A stretch of DNA of 64,000 nucleotides from Fonsecaea monophora. Lineage: Eukaryota; Ascomycota; Eurotiomycetes; Chaetothyriales; Herpotrichiellaceae. The position numbers and the translations under genes are program-made. Below the pieces are notes generated by a model. The model saw only the letters and a list, made by a program, of their open reading frames with translations. It had not been told where the DNA came from and did not search any database. Positions 1-12,219 of the stretch are shown here, piece after piece (position 1 is the stretch's first letter; the number at the start of each line of letters is the position of its first letter). The stretch is taken from positions 1-64,000 of the forward strand of contig NW_019174010.1 of the NCBI RefSeq assembly GCF_001642475.1, read 5' to 3'.

Positions 1-265
1 AGATGTGTTTAAGGGACATGTTTCACACGACCTTTCCAAGCGTAAAACACTCCCCTTTTGTTTGATTTCCTTTCTCTTGTTTTGAACCCTGAATTGATTG
101 TTCCTGTCACGGCGAGAGCTGAGCTGAAATCTCATATCCTTGTGAACCACCCAGTAGATAATAACCCGCATAAATACCTCAGCCTCACCACTTACCGTTC
201 CTGGTGGTGTTTTCGGCCTCACCTCACCCAACCCCTCCCTTCACAACGAACCGACTGCTGTAACA

Positions 266-271
266 TATAAA
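266..271 (+). promoter_or_regulatory. TATA box of ATX1
   Basis: TATAAA lies about 160 bases upstream of the ATX1 start codon, followed by a C/T-rich leader. The rest of the 429 bases before the gene shows no convincing gene; I saw no clear copper-response element. Confidence 0.45.
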
Positions 272-429
272 GACACCAGCACCATCCCCTATCCTCTTTG
301 ACACCTTGCTCTCTCGCGTACATAGATACACACCTCTCAATTCTCAAACGAGTTCAACATATCCTCGCGACACCAACCACCTTCCCTACACACCTTCACT
401 GACCCATCGCGCAATCCGAGCGAGACACC

Positions 430-809
430 ATGTCTGAACACCACTACAAATTCAACGTGACCATGACCTGCGGGGGTTGCTCCGGCGCCGTCGAGCGCGT
501 GCTCAAGAAACTGGACGGTGAGTCTAGCAAACGCCATTTGCATATCCAAAAGTTGTCTCCAAGCTGCGCCCATCCTTGCCCTCCATTGTCTTTCCCTCTC
601 CAAGCCAGACGCCAATCGCGAGACTAACGTACACTTCTATCCTCCCTGTATGTACAGGTGTCAAGGACTACAAGGTGTCGCTGGACACGCAGACCGCCGA
701 CGTCACCACCGAAGACTCCGTCTCGTACGAGACCGTGCTCGAGAAGATCAAGAAGACCGGCAAGACGGTCAACTCGGGCGAGGCCGACGGCATCACCATG
801 TCCGTGTGA
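430..809 (+). CDS. ATX1: Cytosolic copper metallochaperone (Atx1 type)
   Basis: Exons 430-517 and 658-809 give a 79-residue protein. It is a single heavy-metal-associated (HMA) domain. The copper site MTCGGC is at residues 12-17, with Cys14 and Cys17 as Cu(I) ligands, and a Lys-rich stretch (KKTGK) lies near the end, as in Atx1/ATOX1. In the family, the protein carries Cu(I) in the cytosol to the Ccc2-type P-ATPase of the Golgi. The intron of 140 bases (GTGAGT...ACAG) splits a Gly codon right after the first helix. Length fits the family (about 70-80 residues). The start is the first ATG of the frame, in the context CACCATGT. The identification is firm. Confidence 0.93.
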
Positions 810-1756
810 GATCCCACAAAAGGACCTGAAATGAAGGGCATGTCTCCCAAAGCAACCACTTACACCAACAAAAAAAGGCAGTGTGCGCTGGTGGGGGGGA
901 CTCGGCGCTGGCGAACTGGGAGGACGGAAACGGGATGCCAGGTCATATTGACGGGTTATCGCAGCCGAGCAGTGAGGACGCTGTATCATCTGGGTTTTGT
1001 GATAAGCCGCTTCAATGGAGATATGGGCGGCTGTGGGAATGATATTCGATCCTTTCGCAGAGCAAGCAATAGAACAACTACAGTGCACACACAACACTTG
1101 AACTTTGAAGTTTCTGTCATTGAGTATCCCTTACACCCAGCCCTATCTGATGACGCGCGGCAGTTTGACAACTTGCGCATCCAGGTCTCAGCATATATCG
1201 ATCCTTAGAAGGAGAAACCCCAAGATCAATACCCTGCTGTCATTTCACAGCTGTGCACAAGAAGACCGAGTGTGCCTCCCAAACTCCATCTTGCAAGCCT
1301 CCGATCATGATCTAGCGTGATCGAAAAGCTGGGTATCTTGATCAAGCATAACATTACAAGGACAAGATAACAGTATCCGGTCGTAATCCATTGGTAGTCC
1401 ACATTCGATAGTCGACATAGAAGTACGCCGCAGTCTTAAAACATGCAGACATTACCCACCCATTTGCGATGCAGGAATCGTAGCAAACAATAATTTTGAT
1501 ACTGGTGAAGCAAAGTAGCCGTGACCAGAGTAGAGATTGGTCTACAGAAGGTCGAATAGGTGAAGATGTGGGAGATGCTGGTTGCATAGCGTCGCGTTGT
1601 GAAAATACCTGTTCCATGTATCAGCGCTGTCAGTAGAAAATATGCCGGGAATGTATGCTCAAGCAAGTTTCTGCCTTGAAGTCTTACCGTCGTCCCGGAA
1701 TCTCTGCGATGTATGTCTTCAAGGGATCCGGACAGATGACGCTCAAGTTTACCGCT
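810..1756. other. Intergenic, ATX1 / DUF2293 gene (3' ends converge)
   Basis: About 950 bases between two converging genes. Only short overlapping frames with no recognisable protein; presumably 3' untranslated regions and terminators. Confidence 0.5.
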
Positions 1757-4239
1757 TCAGCGTGCATACGAATGCAGAGCCGCTGTTTGGCGGTCATACT
1801 CGGGTAAACGCTGTGGAGGCAAAGGTTGTAGAGGTTCACGACCATTCGATCCATCAGGGTAAATGTACCGTACACGAGGCTCTTGCACGATAGGTTGCAC
1901 ATATTGTTCACGGACAAGCCTCTCCGGCTCCCTAGCAATCCTGCTGTCATATGTGCGAGACTCGCCAATAGGCTCGTAGACTTGACCTAACGGAAGCAAT
2001 GGTCGGTTTCCCAGATCCCGAGTGGGTCGGATCGACTCAAACTCATTGTGGCTAGAGGCCGCGTAGTTTTGCGAATGATATTGGCGCTGCATCGTGGTCG
2101 TCTCGCGAAGCTCATGAGTGGCAGGTAAGGGTTCATACAGACGTACAACAGAATGTGAAGAATCATGAGCATCGTAAAGGGAGTGACGATCAGCATAAGC
2201 AGCTTCCCGGGTAGAAATTCCCGGTGGCAGACGTGGGCTTGATCGATGCTCACCATAATCAGCCGTGCGGACTTCAGAATGGGCAGCCACTGGCTGAGGA
2301 GGCATATAGTGACGGTCAACAAGCCTGCCAGGAGACTCTCGTCTGGTCACGTGGCGTTCTTGGACTAGTTGCACCTCGTCCAACCGACGTCTCTTAGGCG
2401 TTTGGCTGGAGCTGTGCGTTAGGTCAATATAGGTAGTATTCCTCGCCGTGCGCCCAACTTCCCGTCCTGCGTTAGTCTCACGAGGCTCAGTATGCGTTTC
2501 AAATGGGTTTCGTCGCAAGCGAGGAGACATATACGATCCATCGGGTCCTTCGATCGATGGTAGTACCGTACCATCACCTCTCTCGAAATCTATGTTGCGC
2601 GACTCCCGTCGGGTGAAGTCTTGAGGTGAAGAAGGGCGGGTTCTAACTTGCGCTCCTGCCATTGTTGGTGCCGGGTATTTGTGAAAGTGTGGTGGGGTGT
2701 CTGCATGATTTGCTCGGGACCTAGTGTCGATACGTTCATACAACACACCATCTGCGTCTCGGATGTATGTCGGTGGACTTGGTTGACGACTTCGAATTGG
2801 TGGCTGTTAGACAGTCAGTGAGCAGCTATCGTGGCTGCCTGTCGACAGACAATGTTTAGAGAGCATCTCCGGAATTCCTCTTACCTCGTAATCCGCTCTT
2901 GCTATGCTTGCCGGAGGAGCTTGGGTGTGAAATACCTGGGCAGGTAAGTGCGTGGGAGGGTCAAGAGGCACAAGCATGCGCGGTACTGGAGCCGGCTCAG
3001 GCTCATAAATCCTCTCAAGAACAGCGACTGGTCCCTGAGCGACGTTGGAGTGATAGTCTCGCTTAGCTTGTTCCCAAATGGCATATCTGCTTTGATTCCG
3101 CCGAGCAATTTCTGCGTTAGACGGTCTGTAGCTGCGAACTGCGGGTGGATAGTCCAAGATGCGTTCAGGCTGTGATTGTGGCAAAGGCGAAATGGCGCGA
3201 CCAGGGCCAGGACCATAGGAAGTGCTTGGGAGTTCTTCCACCTGAACACGGTGTTGGTCTAAAGGTTCGACGCTGTCCGAGTCGCTCTCAGATGCCTCCT
3301 CGTCAGAGATGACAATGACCTCTTTGAGAAGATCATCTGCGGCGCCTGTGGTGTTCTCGAGAGTAGTGTCTTCACCCCCACGCCACTCAACCAGCTTGAC
3401 GAGTGTCTCCTTTTCCACCATATGACGAGCCTCATTGTATGGCATCTGCCTCAGCAACTTGTCATATTGGGTGTAGTTATGCCGGATATGGGCAACCACG
3501 GATAGCTGGGCTCTTCGGACAAGTGGAAGTTCGTTTGCGGTACCGACCCTGTGATCGCCCAGCTGAAATGCAGTCTTAATAATCTGGTACAAATCATTGT
3601 TGGGGATGTTGGGGAACAAATCTTTGATGGTCTGTTTGGCATCAGTGTTGATGGTGATCTGATCCTTCTCTTCTACTGGGCGTTGACCGTCCGTGTTGCG
3701 ATACACTTTGCTGAAAAAGGATTCGTCGTTCGACTCGTCGACGACCTTTCCTTCATTATTCAGGCGGATGCCGTAGTGAGCACAAACTTGGTCGACAACT
3801 CTTGTAGGGAAATGGAAGCCAACACGATGTACCTCCCTCGACAATTCATGACGCGCAGCATGTGGGGTGACCTTGAACGTCAGTGAAACACGCTCGTACA
3901 TTCCTCTCAAAAAAAATACTGGCTTACCGTCACGGCGTAGATCTTGTGGTCGCCACGGCGAGCGAACTCTTTCAACGCGCTGGTGAGCTCAGGGTTTCCG
4001 GCGGGGATGAAAGTGTATCCAGGCGGGGGACGCTCTTGGAATGATATCTTATCCCGGTTATAAGCACTGGCAATATGGCCTCGACGAAACTTTTCTGCTC
4101 TTACCACTGTGGGCAGTTTCTTCTCTTGGGGATTCCCTCCAATTGCAACCTTGTGTCTCTTCTGCTTTGCTACCTGGCTACCTCGGGTTGAGGCACCAGC
4201 AGCACCCTTTTTGGCCACCTTCTGCTTCACTCTTGCCAT
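1757..4239 (-). CDS. DUF2293 domain protein
   Basis: Three exons on the minus strand (4239-3928, 3871-2885, 2803-1757) give 781 residues; introns are 56 and 81 bases and both are phase 0. The N-terminus is strongly basic (MARVKQKVAKK...), like a nuclear or nucleic-acid-binding tail. The segment from about residue 183 to 268 (TIKDLFPNIPNNDL, then VRRAQLSVVAHIRHNYTQYD) is the DUF2293 domain, typical of filamentous fungi and of unknown function. An acidic SDEEASESDSDS stretch follows, then a long Pro/Arg/Tyr-rich C-terminal half that looks disordered. An in-frame ATG four codons upstream (4251) is possible; MARVKQ was preferred. No molecular role can be assigned. Confidence 0.85.
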
Positions 4240-4967
4240 CTCAACTCTCAACCTACAGGGGAAAACCGAACAATTGGGCTCGCAACATAGGAGAACAGGG
4301 GACGAGGACTCTAACAGACTGCAATCAGTTGACAGAAGACGGGAGAATGTCGAGCGAGCAGTTTCTTGGCTCGTGCGACGTTGTTTTAGGCGATAGTTGC
4401 TACAGTCTTCACCACAGACTTGGGCAAGCGGTCAGCTGCTCAAACGCGGTCTGACGGAAAGGCGCCACAGGTCTTCAGGCGCAGGAACTCTGCGTGAGAT
4501 CGAACTTGTCCAAAGGGCGAAATGGAATGTCCGGCAACTTTGGCATGGAGAATCAACGAGTGTGTGAGCCTCGACAGATGCGGGAACTGGGAGGTGGACG
4601 TGATGTATGGGAGGGAAGGCAGAGAGATGAATGAGGAAGGCGACCTGCACTGGTATTTCAAAAGCTGAGAGGTTCGCAGTCCGACTTTCAAAGGGCTTGG
4701 CGGGCGCTTGGTTACCGCCTCACAAGCAGCGTGACAGCCAAATGCTGACACGTCAACACGCCACGTCGAGTTTGCGTGGTCAGTGCCGCCGCTTTAGTAA
4801 AACGAGCCACTTAGAGTGACCAATGGAAGCGGTTAGCTAACATGTGATCCTGGCAATGGCTAGAACTTGCTACGGAGAATCATTTGGCCTCAACCACACT
4901 CTCGATTCACCGTAATGTCACGCGTCCAGTTCGACCACTTCAACAACTTCCCTTTCCTCCTCGCGAC
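4240..4967. other. Intergenic, upstream of the DUF2293 gene
   Basis: About 730 bases: the promoter of the minus-strand DUF2293 gene and the 3' flank of the hydrolase gene. No gene recognised. Confidence 0.5.
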
Positions 4968-5843
4968 TCATACCATTGCAAGCAACTTGTTGAAGGCCTT
5001 TGTGACACCCTCAATATCCTGCAAGATCATCTGATGACCGCTTTTGACTAACACAATCTCCGATGCGCCTCCGACCAAACTACTAATGTCCTTCGACCTC
5101 TGTGGTGGGCTGATCATGTCCTTGTCACCAGCCACAAACACAGCTGGACACTTGATCAGGCTGTAGTCGGGGTCACAGTGGTCGTCGCTGGCGACTAACT
5201 CTGCCGTAGCTGCATACGCTTCGGCAGAGCAAGAGGCCACTGCGTCATACACCTGCAGCTCGTGCGATCGGTCGTTGACGCGATCCGCTGGAAAATTCGA
5301 CTTGACTGCGATCTGCGCAACCTCCTGGATACCCTTTTCCCGCGCTGTTTTCGCAAGATCTCGCATGCGCTGCTGCGCCGGTGGGATTCCTCTCACGGAA
5401 CGACCTGCTCCCAGAAGTAAAAGTCCTGCCACCTCGGACGGGTATTGGGCAGCATAATGTAAGCTGATGATACCGCCGAGAGAATGACCAACGAGACAGA
5501 CTGGCTCCTTGCTATTGTTGTGTTTGATACCATTGCCCGTTCCTGCTGTCGAGGTTGAAGAATGTTCCTGAATATGTGTGATGAGATCGTGTAGGTCGGA
5601 GACATATCGCTCGAATGAAAGAGGCTTTCCTGGGTGCAAGGGTGTCTTTCCAAATCCTTCGATGTCGATGCTGATGATGTGATAATCTGGTGGTATGAAG
5701 GGAATTAGGTCTCGGAATGTCTCTGTTGAGCCTCCCAGTCCATGCAACAAGACAGTGAGAGGCCCTTCCGTGTTGCCGGATGAAATATAGTGGACGTCGG
5801 TACCGTTCAGTGTGAGGTGTCTTCTCGACTCATGCGGCTGCAT
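4968..5843 (-). CDS. Alpha/beta hydrolase
   Basis: Single exon, 291 residues from the ATG at 5843. The oxyanion motif HGLGG is near residue 34 and the nucleophile elbow GHSLGG places Ser121. GDKD (Asp242) and SGHQ (His270) complete a plausible triad. This is the fold of 3-oxoadipate enol-lactonase-like and other carbon-ester hydrolases; the substrate cannot be read from sequence. In-frame ATGs upstream (up to 5963) would add up to 40 residues, but the conserved fold starts just after 5843. It is head-to-head with the first XanA-type dioxygenase, and their 405-base spacer carries three TCGGCCGA-type sites, so it may belong to the same regulon. It has no signal peptide. Confidence 0.85.
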   Translation of the reverse strand: MQPHESRRHLTLNGTDVHYISSGNTEGPLTVLLHGLGGSTETFRDLIPFIPPDYHIISIDIEGFGKTPLHPGKPLSFERYVSDLHDLITHIQEHSSTSTAGTGNGIKHNNSKEPVCLVGHSLGGIISLHYAAQYPSEVAGLLLLGAGRSVRGIPPAQQRMRDLAKTAREKGIQEVAQIAVKSNFPADRVNDRSHELQVYDAVASCSAEAYAATAELVASDDHCDPDYSLIKCPAVFVAGDKDMISPPQRSKDISSLVGGASEIVLVKSGHQMILQDIEGVTKAFNKLLAMV

Positions 5844-6248
5844 CTTTGTGATTCTTGGGGTCGTGAGATGTGCCCGTTCTAAACCAACAGCAGCATCCAA
5901 ACGCCACATGTATGTTGACTCACTGACACCAGGACTCATCCAGCCTGCGACACCCATAACCAAATTGGTGGACTTGACTTCGGCCGAGATCCACTTTGAA
6001 CCCCGGCCGAAGACGATACTGGTGATAGAGTCGATCCAATCTTTTCACAAGCACTTTGCGCCCACACCTTCAGCAATACACTCGGCCGATGGACAGTGGC
6101 CGATGGGTGGAGTCATTTATGGTTGGTTAGGGTTCGGCGCTTCTAGTTTTCGAGCGGAATTCGATGATTGAAAAGGGATTCTCGTTGAAGCGCAATTGCA
6201 GCAACGCAGCACCTTGTCTCCCAACAACAGCATTAAATCTCTGCCGCA
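5844..6248. promoter_or_regulatory. Divergent promoter 1 with TCGGCCGA sites (hydrolase / XanA-type 1)
   Basis: This shared spacer carries TTCGGCCGAG at 5979-5988, CCGGCCGA at 6003-6010 and CTCGGCCGAT at 6081-6090, plus a half-site GGCCGATG near 6098. The core is an inverted repeat of TCGG with no spacer, the half-site bound by many Zn2Cys6 factors. The same motif recurs in the other two divergent promoters of the group. Binding by the regulator at 7876-10167 is inference. Confidence 0.6.
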
Positions 6249-7627
6249 ATGGTTGTCGAAGCTCTCACCGAAGTGATTGCCCCGGAAGGTGTCAAGGCAA
6301 GGCTCGTTGCAACTAGGGCGTCGGATATCACGCTCCCACACGCCGAAAAGACACATGGGCGGATTGTCCCTGTCAGCCATCCGGCTGAAAGCAAAGTGGA
6401 CTTCGGAGCTGAGGTATACGGAATAGATTTGAACAAGCTCACTGATGCGGATTTCGACTTGATCTCTGGGGCGTTGTACAAGCACAAAGTGCTGATTTTC
6501 AAAGAACAGCCGGAGATGCTCAAGCCGGAACAACAATACCTGCTGACTGCGAATTTTGACCCGGACGAGACGACAGGCGGCTTTGCGCATGGCGCCGATC
6601 CGTTTCTGACGTCGCACAATGGCGTCAACATCTACGGCATTCAGAGCAGACCTGCCATCCCGGTTCAACCACAAGTGCATATATTGGGACGAGGCGAAGT
6701 TCCCAAGGATCATTATCAGTTTCCTCCTGGGTTCAAAGTCAAGGGTATCGATCATCGGGAATTCCATCTTCCGCCTCACATTCCCAAAGAAGAACGCGAG
6801 AAAGGAGCCAGCAGGTTCTACCAGTGGCATTGGGATGGATCCTTGTACAACATCCCACCTCCACGGGTAGGCTGTTTGTTGGCAGTCAGAACTCCAAAGG
6901 GTCCGGATGTCACTGTCCGCTGGGACGACGGGACCGGGACGGAGATGAAGATTCCGCCTGGAGCCACTGCCTATGTTGCCGGATCCAGAGCTCTGCAACT
7001 CCTCGACGAAGAGACACGACAGCTCGCGTTCCATTCTCGGATCGAGTATGCGCCCCACGCCTTCAAATGGATGTCGACTGCCCATAGCGCCAGACTTGGC
7101 CATATTCTAGAAACCGAGGGGCTTGAGCTGCCACGCGAGAAGCTCCCACCCATCGACGAGAGCAAGATCTGCATCTATCCGATGGTGTGGACGAATCCGA
7201 AGACCGGTGAAAAGTCGTTGCAGGTGCACGGACAAGGCGCGGTCAAGTTGTATCTCAAAAGCAGTGCTGATGGAGAAGAAAGAATTGTCGATGATCTGAA
7301 GGAAGTGAGGGAATTCATGCACAAGTCTGTTTTTTTCCCATGGCAATATCTCGCTGCCACTGTGAGATATATTTGGCTAACAAGGTGGTAGAATCATGCG
7401 GCCAGCAATCTCGCCTGAAAACATCTATGCCCATCCCCACCAAGAGCAAGATGTGGTTCTTTGGTACAACCGGGCATTGTGGCACAGCATTGTAAGTTGA
7501 CTGCAGAGCCTGTGCTGCTTTGGCAATCCGCTGACATGGGCATTAAAAGACCGAGTTCCCTGAGTCGTACGGACCAAGAATCATGCATCAGTGCAACATT
7601 GCAGCATCAGACCACCCGTCAGAGTAG
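6249..7627 (+). CDS. XanA-type 2-oxoglutarate/Fe(II) dioxygenase, copy 1 (TauD/TfdA family)
   Basis: Exons 6249-7324, 7392-7491 and 7550-7627 give 417 residues. The Fe(II) triad is His194 and Asp196 (motif WHWDG) with distal His390 (LWHS). Arg402 (GPRIMHQ) is the likely 2-oxoglutarate ligand. The segments TVRWDDGTG, RIEYAPHAFKWM and PMVWTNPKTGEKSLQVH follow the layout of fungal xanthine dioxygenase XanA, which oxidises xanthine to urate. The last two exons supply the distal His and the Arg, so splicing is needed for a complete active site. It lies between a hydrolase and a Zn2Cys6 regulator, and a paralogue lies 3.1 kb downstream. Xanthine as the substrate is likely but unproven. Confidence 0.85.
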
Positions 7628-7875
7628 CATTTTGGGCATGGTGGATGTCAAATGAGTGGGAGGAAGCATTGTACGTCCTTGTTCCAGGAAGAATCAGTTC
7701 CGCACTGGCGTCATTAGTGATGCGATGTCGAATGGAAACTCGCTACTATAGAGTCATAATATCCTTTCTGGGAGAGGCCAAATCTGAAGGGTCGTACCAT
7801 GATATCCAGAAGAAAAAACCCTGGTTGGCCGCGAAAATCTCCTTTGACTTGATGGTTGGTACCTCTCGACGCTAG

Positions 7876-10167
7876 CTAGAATGCACGACCTTGATTTGCA
7901 AAAGACATCAAGTTGTCAAATGTTTGCGTACCATCCTCGTCCGATAGAGGCATATTCCACAACCAATTCATATCCGCAGGCACAGTCAGCGGTTCGTCCA
8001 CGCCGAGGCTTTGAGCCTGAGCCAGATCTTCCCCTGTCTGATGCTGCTGCTGCTGCTGCTGCTGCATCATAAGGTCCGTCTCTGCCGCAGAACTTTGACT
8101 CTGACGCTCCGCACGGCCCTGACTCGGGGTCTGCTGAGGACGATCCCGCCCATCGGAGAACGACCGGGCAAACTCTGCCGCGTCGAACCCTCGTCGGCGT
8201 TTTCTCCGAGTCCTGCTGTCCCCGATGAGGGCGTCACTAGACACAACCGCTCTCTTTCGACTACTCTCGACGACGGCGACGGCGGCGACGGCGGCCCGGT
8301 CCTCGATCTGCCTGCGCAGGGCGTTGAGGACCTTGACGCCCCGCGCGGCGATCATGCTCTTTTGCTGGCACAGCTGCAGGTGCTCGAGGGTCTGGTCGAT
8401 GAGTTGGGATTCGTCCTGCGCCGGGTACGGCGAGTGCAGGGTGTCGAAGCAGATGACGATGCAGGCGGCGACGGCAAAGGCCTGGTGCGTCCAGAGCATC
8501 GGGCTGGACTCGTCCCGGCTGCTGGCCAGGTACTCCTTCAGGATCGTCTTGGAGGCCGCCAGGCAGGTTCGGCGCGTGAATCCGAAGACGGGGTTGGTGA
8601 AACTCAGACCGAGAAGTTTCCTATACGTGCGAAACGTCTCTTGTCAGGTGTTTGGTGCGAGTGACACACAGACAGACAGACAGAAAGAGAGAGAGAAGGC
8701 GGGTGAGACGTACCTGTGAATCATGATAATCTTGTGCGCAGAACTCATCGCAATGGCTCGGCGCGCCCAGGGAATGTAGCACGGCCACGTGGTGTCAACG
8801 GCCGTGTTTGCGAGGAACGAGGGCCGTCCCGTGGCCAGGGACCGCATCTTTTTGTCGTGCACCAGAACGGCCTCGTGCTTGGTGTAGAGTGTGTTGGACA
8901 GGGCCATGGCGTCCTGTAGCGCCGGCATGATGGCCGCGATCTTGGACAGGAATCGACAGAAGCTGGTGACGGTGGGCTCGGACTCGTCCAGGACGTTCAA
9001 GTCGTCGTCGCAGTTTTGCGGCGGGAGAGACGTCGAGTGCAGCGGGTTGATCGAGTACGACTCGGAGAATGCCGTGCTGAACCAGTCCTGCGTACACAGT
9101 TCCTGCCACACGCGCCGGCCTGTTTCCAGCTCGACGGCGCCGCCAGGAGCGTCGTCGTCCAGTCTGTGCAGACCAAGACTCTGTGCGATGCGGACGGCAG
9201 ACGCCAGCATGACGGATTGAGCGTTCGAGTGGCCCAGCATGTGTGCGGTGTTGGTCAGGGTTGTGATGGCCTGGACGGCGTGTAAGGAATGATGAGCGCT
9301 GTAGTTGGCGGCGTTCAACGCGACAACCACCGCCTTGTACCATTTCTGAGACAACAGCCGTGCCTCGCTCTCGTCGAATCCCCATTTCCTCGCCTCGTGC
9401 GCCGGGGCCGAGGTGATTGTCCCAGCCATGATCGAGAACAGCAGGGCCACCCATTGCAGCGTGAGTCCTTGGGAGTCGAATTTCCCGCCGTGGTCGGTGT
9501 AGAAGGCGGCGAGTTCCTGGGAGAAGGTCGGCACAAAGTACGAGCCATGGAACCACAGCATACAGTCGCTGTGGTAGTCGACCAGCTGGTACACCTGGCG
9601 TCGGGACGGGAGTAGGATCTGCAACCACGACACGAGATGTACGCCCGAGTCGAGGGCGCAGTCGAGCTCCTCGGCCGGACTGACGCCAATGCCACCGTCG
9701 TCGTGCTCAGACACCCGGAGCGCTTCGGGCGACAGCATCGCATTGTCGGGATCCTTCATGCGGCCCCAGGCCAGGAACTCCAGAACGGTGACGGCATCTT
9801 CAATGTCTGACCCCTGACTGGGCGACGACGACCTCGGCTGTGCCCCATCCCTGCCCTCGGCCTGCTCTGTTGCTGGTGTTGTCGGAGATTGTGCCACATT
9901 GGCCTCTGTAGTTCTCTCTTGCAAGGCAGCCTCGAGTTCAGCGACTCGAGCACGAAGAGCACCAACAGCGGATGCCGCATCGGGCTGGGACCCAATACTG
10001 GTTATGCTGCTGCGCCCATGTACTTGCTCATGGTCGGGATCGTCGCGTTCACATTCTGCTAGAGTCCGTCTCCTCACACAATTCTGGCATGGGATCTGTT
10101 TGTCACACTTGACCTTGCGCCGGGTGCATGGGCGACAGGCCAGTCTCCTCCGAGGTGCGGCGGACAT
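7876..10167 (-). CDS. Zn2Cys6 transcription factor with fungal MHR domain
   Basis: Two exons (10167-8714 and 8620-7876) give 732 residues. The N-terminal binuclear zinc cluster has spacing C-X2-C-X6-C-X5-C-X2-C-X8-C at residues 11-39, with the basic stretch TRRKVK. A short heptad-like ALRARVAELEAALQER follows, as expected for a dimerising coiled coil. The middle is the fungal-specific middle homology region, for example HMLGHSNAQSVMLASAVRIA then SLGLHRLD. The C-terminus has the basic patch RTRRKRRR, a seven-Gln tract and an acidic, aromatic tail that could be an activation domain. The 93-base intron contains a CAGA/GA microsatellite. It is head-to-head with the second XanA-type gene, which suggests it is the local regulator of this group; that is inference. 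Confidence 0.88.
8666..8697. repeat. CAGA/GA microsatellite in the regulator's intron
   Basis: ACAGACAGACAGACAG followed by AGAGAGAG lies inside the intron. Read on the coding strand it forms a pyrimidine-rich tract. Confidence 0.8.
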
Positions 10168-10750
10168 TGGACTCGTAGGTGAGCCGACAGCATTGTGCTC
10201 GGGTCGTCAAAGGTCATAGCGGGACTGGACTGAGGAGGGTCTAGGTATCTACATGCAGGTCAGTAGACCAAGTTCTTGACGAATCGTCCAGCTGATAAGG
10301 GCGACGTTGATAAACAAATACCGTTGACACGATTCGTCGCCAGGTTCCGACGCACATCCACACACGCCACCCACTCTGGACAGTATAGCATTGACTGCTG
10401 ACTGGTCGAGTGCTAGTACGAAGTCTGCCGATGCGACTGATGTGCTCTTCGGGCGAATCAGCAACCAAGGCCGAACAGCTGCGATAACAGCGCACCTTGA
10501 GAACTACCCTCGTACCAAAGCTCGGCCGAGGACCCAGATACCAGTCACTACGAATAGCAGACTCTCGATTAGCCACTCATGCGAGACCATCGGACATAGC
10601 CTATTGATACTTGTACAATACTCGAATGTCGACAATGACTGTCGGAATTCATAAACTGTCGTCGCCAAAGTCCAAGCTGAGAGAGGCGTTGAACAGTGAT
10701 CACTGATCATTCCCATACTTGCCAACTCGACGAACAGAAAAAGAGGCACG
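10168..10750. promoter_or_regulatory. Divergent promoter 2 with CTCGGCCGAG (regulator / XanA-type 2)
   Basis: This 583-base spacer lies between the regulator and XanA-type gene 2. It carries a perfect 10-base palindrome CTCGGCCGAG at 10521-10530 and a half-site AGGCCGAA near 10466. The full palindrome occurs again only in the promoter at 13823-14529. It would allow autoregulation of the Zn2Cys6 gene together with activation of the dioxygenase; that is inference. Confidence 0.6.
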
Positions 10751-12219
10751 ATGTCGCCAGCGGCGCTCACTCCCGAGCCCTCGTTCCAGGTTCTACCAAT
10801 CGTCAAGCGCAAGGACCAGAAGTTCAACTTCGGCGCCGTCGTCGAAGGACTAGATCTCAACGATATCTCTGGTACGAACGAGTCCGTGCTGATTCGACAT
10901 TTGACAGTAGTGAACGTGCAGCTGATATCGTAAAGATAACGACGTCAAGCTGCTCAAAGAGACGATTTGGACGCACAAGGTCATCGTCGTCAGGGGCCAG
11001 AAGGACCTCACCCCCGAAAAACATTGGGAGCTTGTCACGCGCTTCGACCCCGAGGCTCCTCAGCTCCACAGCCACGGCAATCTGGAGACGTTCCAGAAGA
11101 AAGGTGGCATGCTGTCCAAAGCGCGGGACGTCTATGGGATTCCGGGGGCGGAGAACGTGCGTCTTGTTGGAAAGGGATATCAAGGTAAATATTAGAGAGC
11201 GAGCGAGAGAGAGAGAGAGAGAGACGGTTCGACTCTTTCAGCCTCCGAAGCTAACTGAGCCGAATTTAATCCAGGCGAGGATCACTATGGACTCAAGAAT
11301 CTCACGGTCAAAGGACTCTCAAACGACTTCCACGCCAACCCACCCGCGGACGAGGATTTCGAACAAGGCTTCACGCGCTTCCAGAGATGGCACATTGACG
11401 CGCCGCTGTACGCTCGTGATCCCGCATGGTTCACGACCCTCAGAGCTGTCAGACTCCCCTCCGGGCCGGACGTGACGATCCGGTGGGACGACGGGTCTGG
11501 ACTCAGCATGCAGTCGCCGCCCGGGCTGACTGCGTTCTTCAGCACGTCCCAACTGTACGACATGCTCAGCGACGACGAAAAGCAGGTGGCCGACCACAGC
11601 TGGGTCGAGTACGCGCCGTACCCGTACATGTGGGTGGAGAACTGCAAGGCGCCCTCCACGGGGTTGGGCCTGAAGTCCGAGGGCAAGGAGCACACGATTG
11701 AGGAACTCGGCGAATATAACGAGAGGGATGTCAAGAAGGTAAAAGAAAGTTTCTTCGACCTTTTGTACCCCATCTATCCCCCTCCCCCCCTGGTCGCTCC
11801 ACTCCGCCTTAGAGCACCACTCCCTCAGACAGAGTGACACCAACTAACGTGTGACGAAAACAAATAAGTACCCCTTCGTCTGGATCAACCCCGTGACAGG
11901 GGAGAAGGCGTTCCAAGTGCACGGCCTGGGGGCGCGGAAACTCTTTCTCCGATCTTCAAGCGACTCCCCGCCCACGGTCATCGACCGGGTCGAGGAGATC
12001 CGCGAGTTTCTGCACAAGATCCAGTCGCGCGTCCTGCGGCCCGAGTACATCTGGCTCCCGGAGGTCCAGGAGGGCGACATCGTCATGTGGGACAACTACG
12101 GCATGTTCCATACCGCCGTCGACTACCCGATCAAGTACGGTCCGCGGTCGATGCACCAGGCCAACATTGGCGCGAGCAGAGGTCCTGTCGGGCCCGTGCC
12201 GATTCCTGTCGACTGTTGA
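10751..12219 (+). CDS. XanA-type 2-oxoglutarate/Fe(II) dioxygenase, copy 2 (TauD/TfdA family)
   Basis: Exons 10751-10871, 10936-11184, 11275-11738 and 11869-12219 give 394 residues. Fe(II) ligands are His163 and Asp165 (WHIDA) and His359 (FHTA); Arg371 (GPRSMHQ) should bind 2-oxoglutarate. Blocks shared with XanA and with copy 1 include RFDPEAPQ, TIRWDDGSG, VEYAPYPYMW and NPVTGEKAFQVHG. Copy 1 and copy 2 differ in every intron position and clearly in sequence, so the duplication is old. Intron 2 contains a GA-repeat. Copy 2 lacks the roughly 20-residue N-terminal extension of copy 1. It shares a promoter with the Zn2Cys6 gene. The substrate is probably xanthine or a related heterocycle; the two copies may differ. 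Confidence 0.87.
11194..11224. repeat. GA microsatellite in intron 2 of XanA-type gene 2
   Basis: A run of GA dinucleotides (with two GC interruptions near its start) between the donor GTAAAT and the acceptor TCCAG. Confidence 0.85.
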
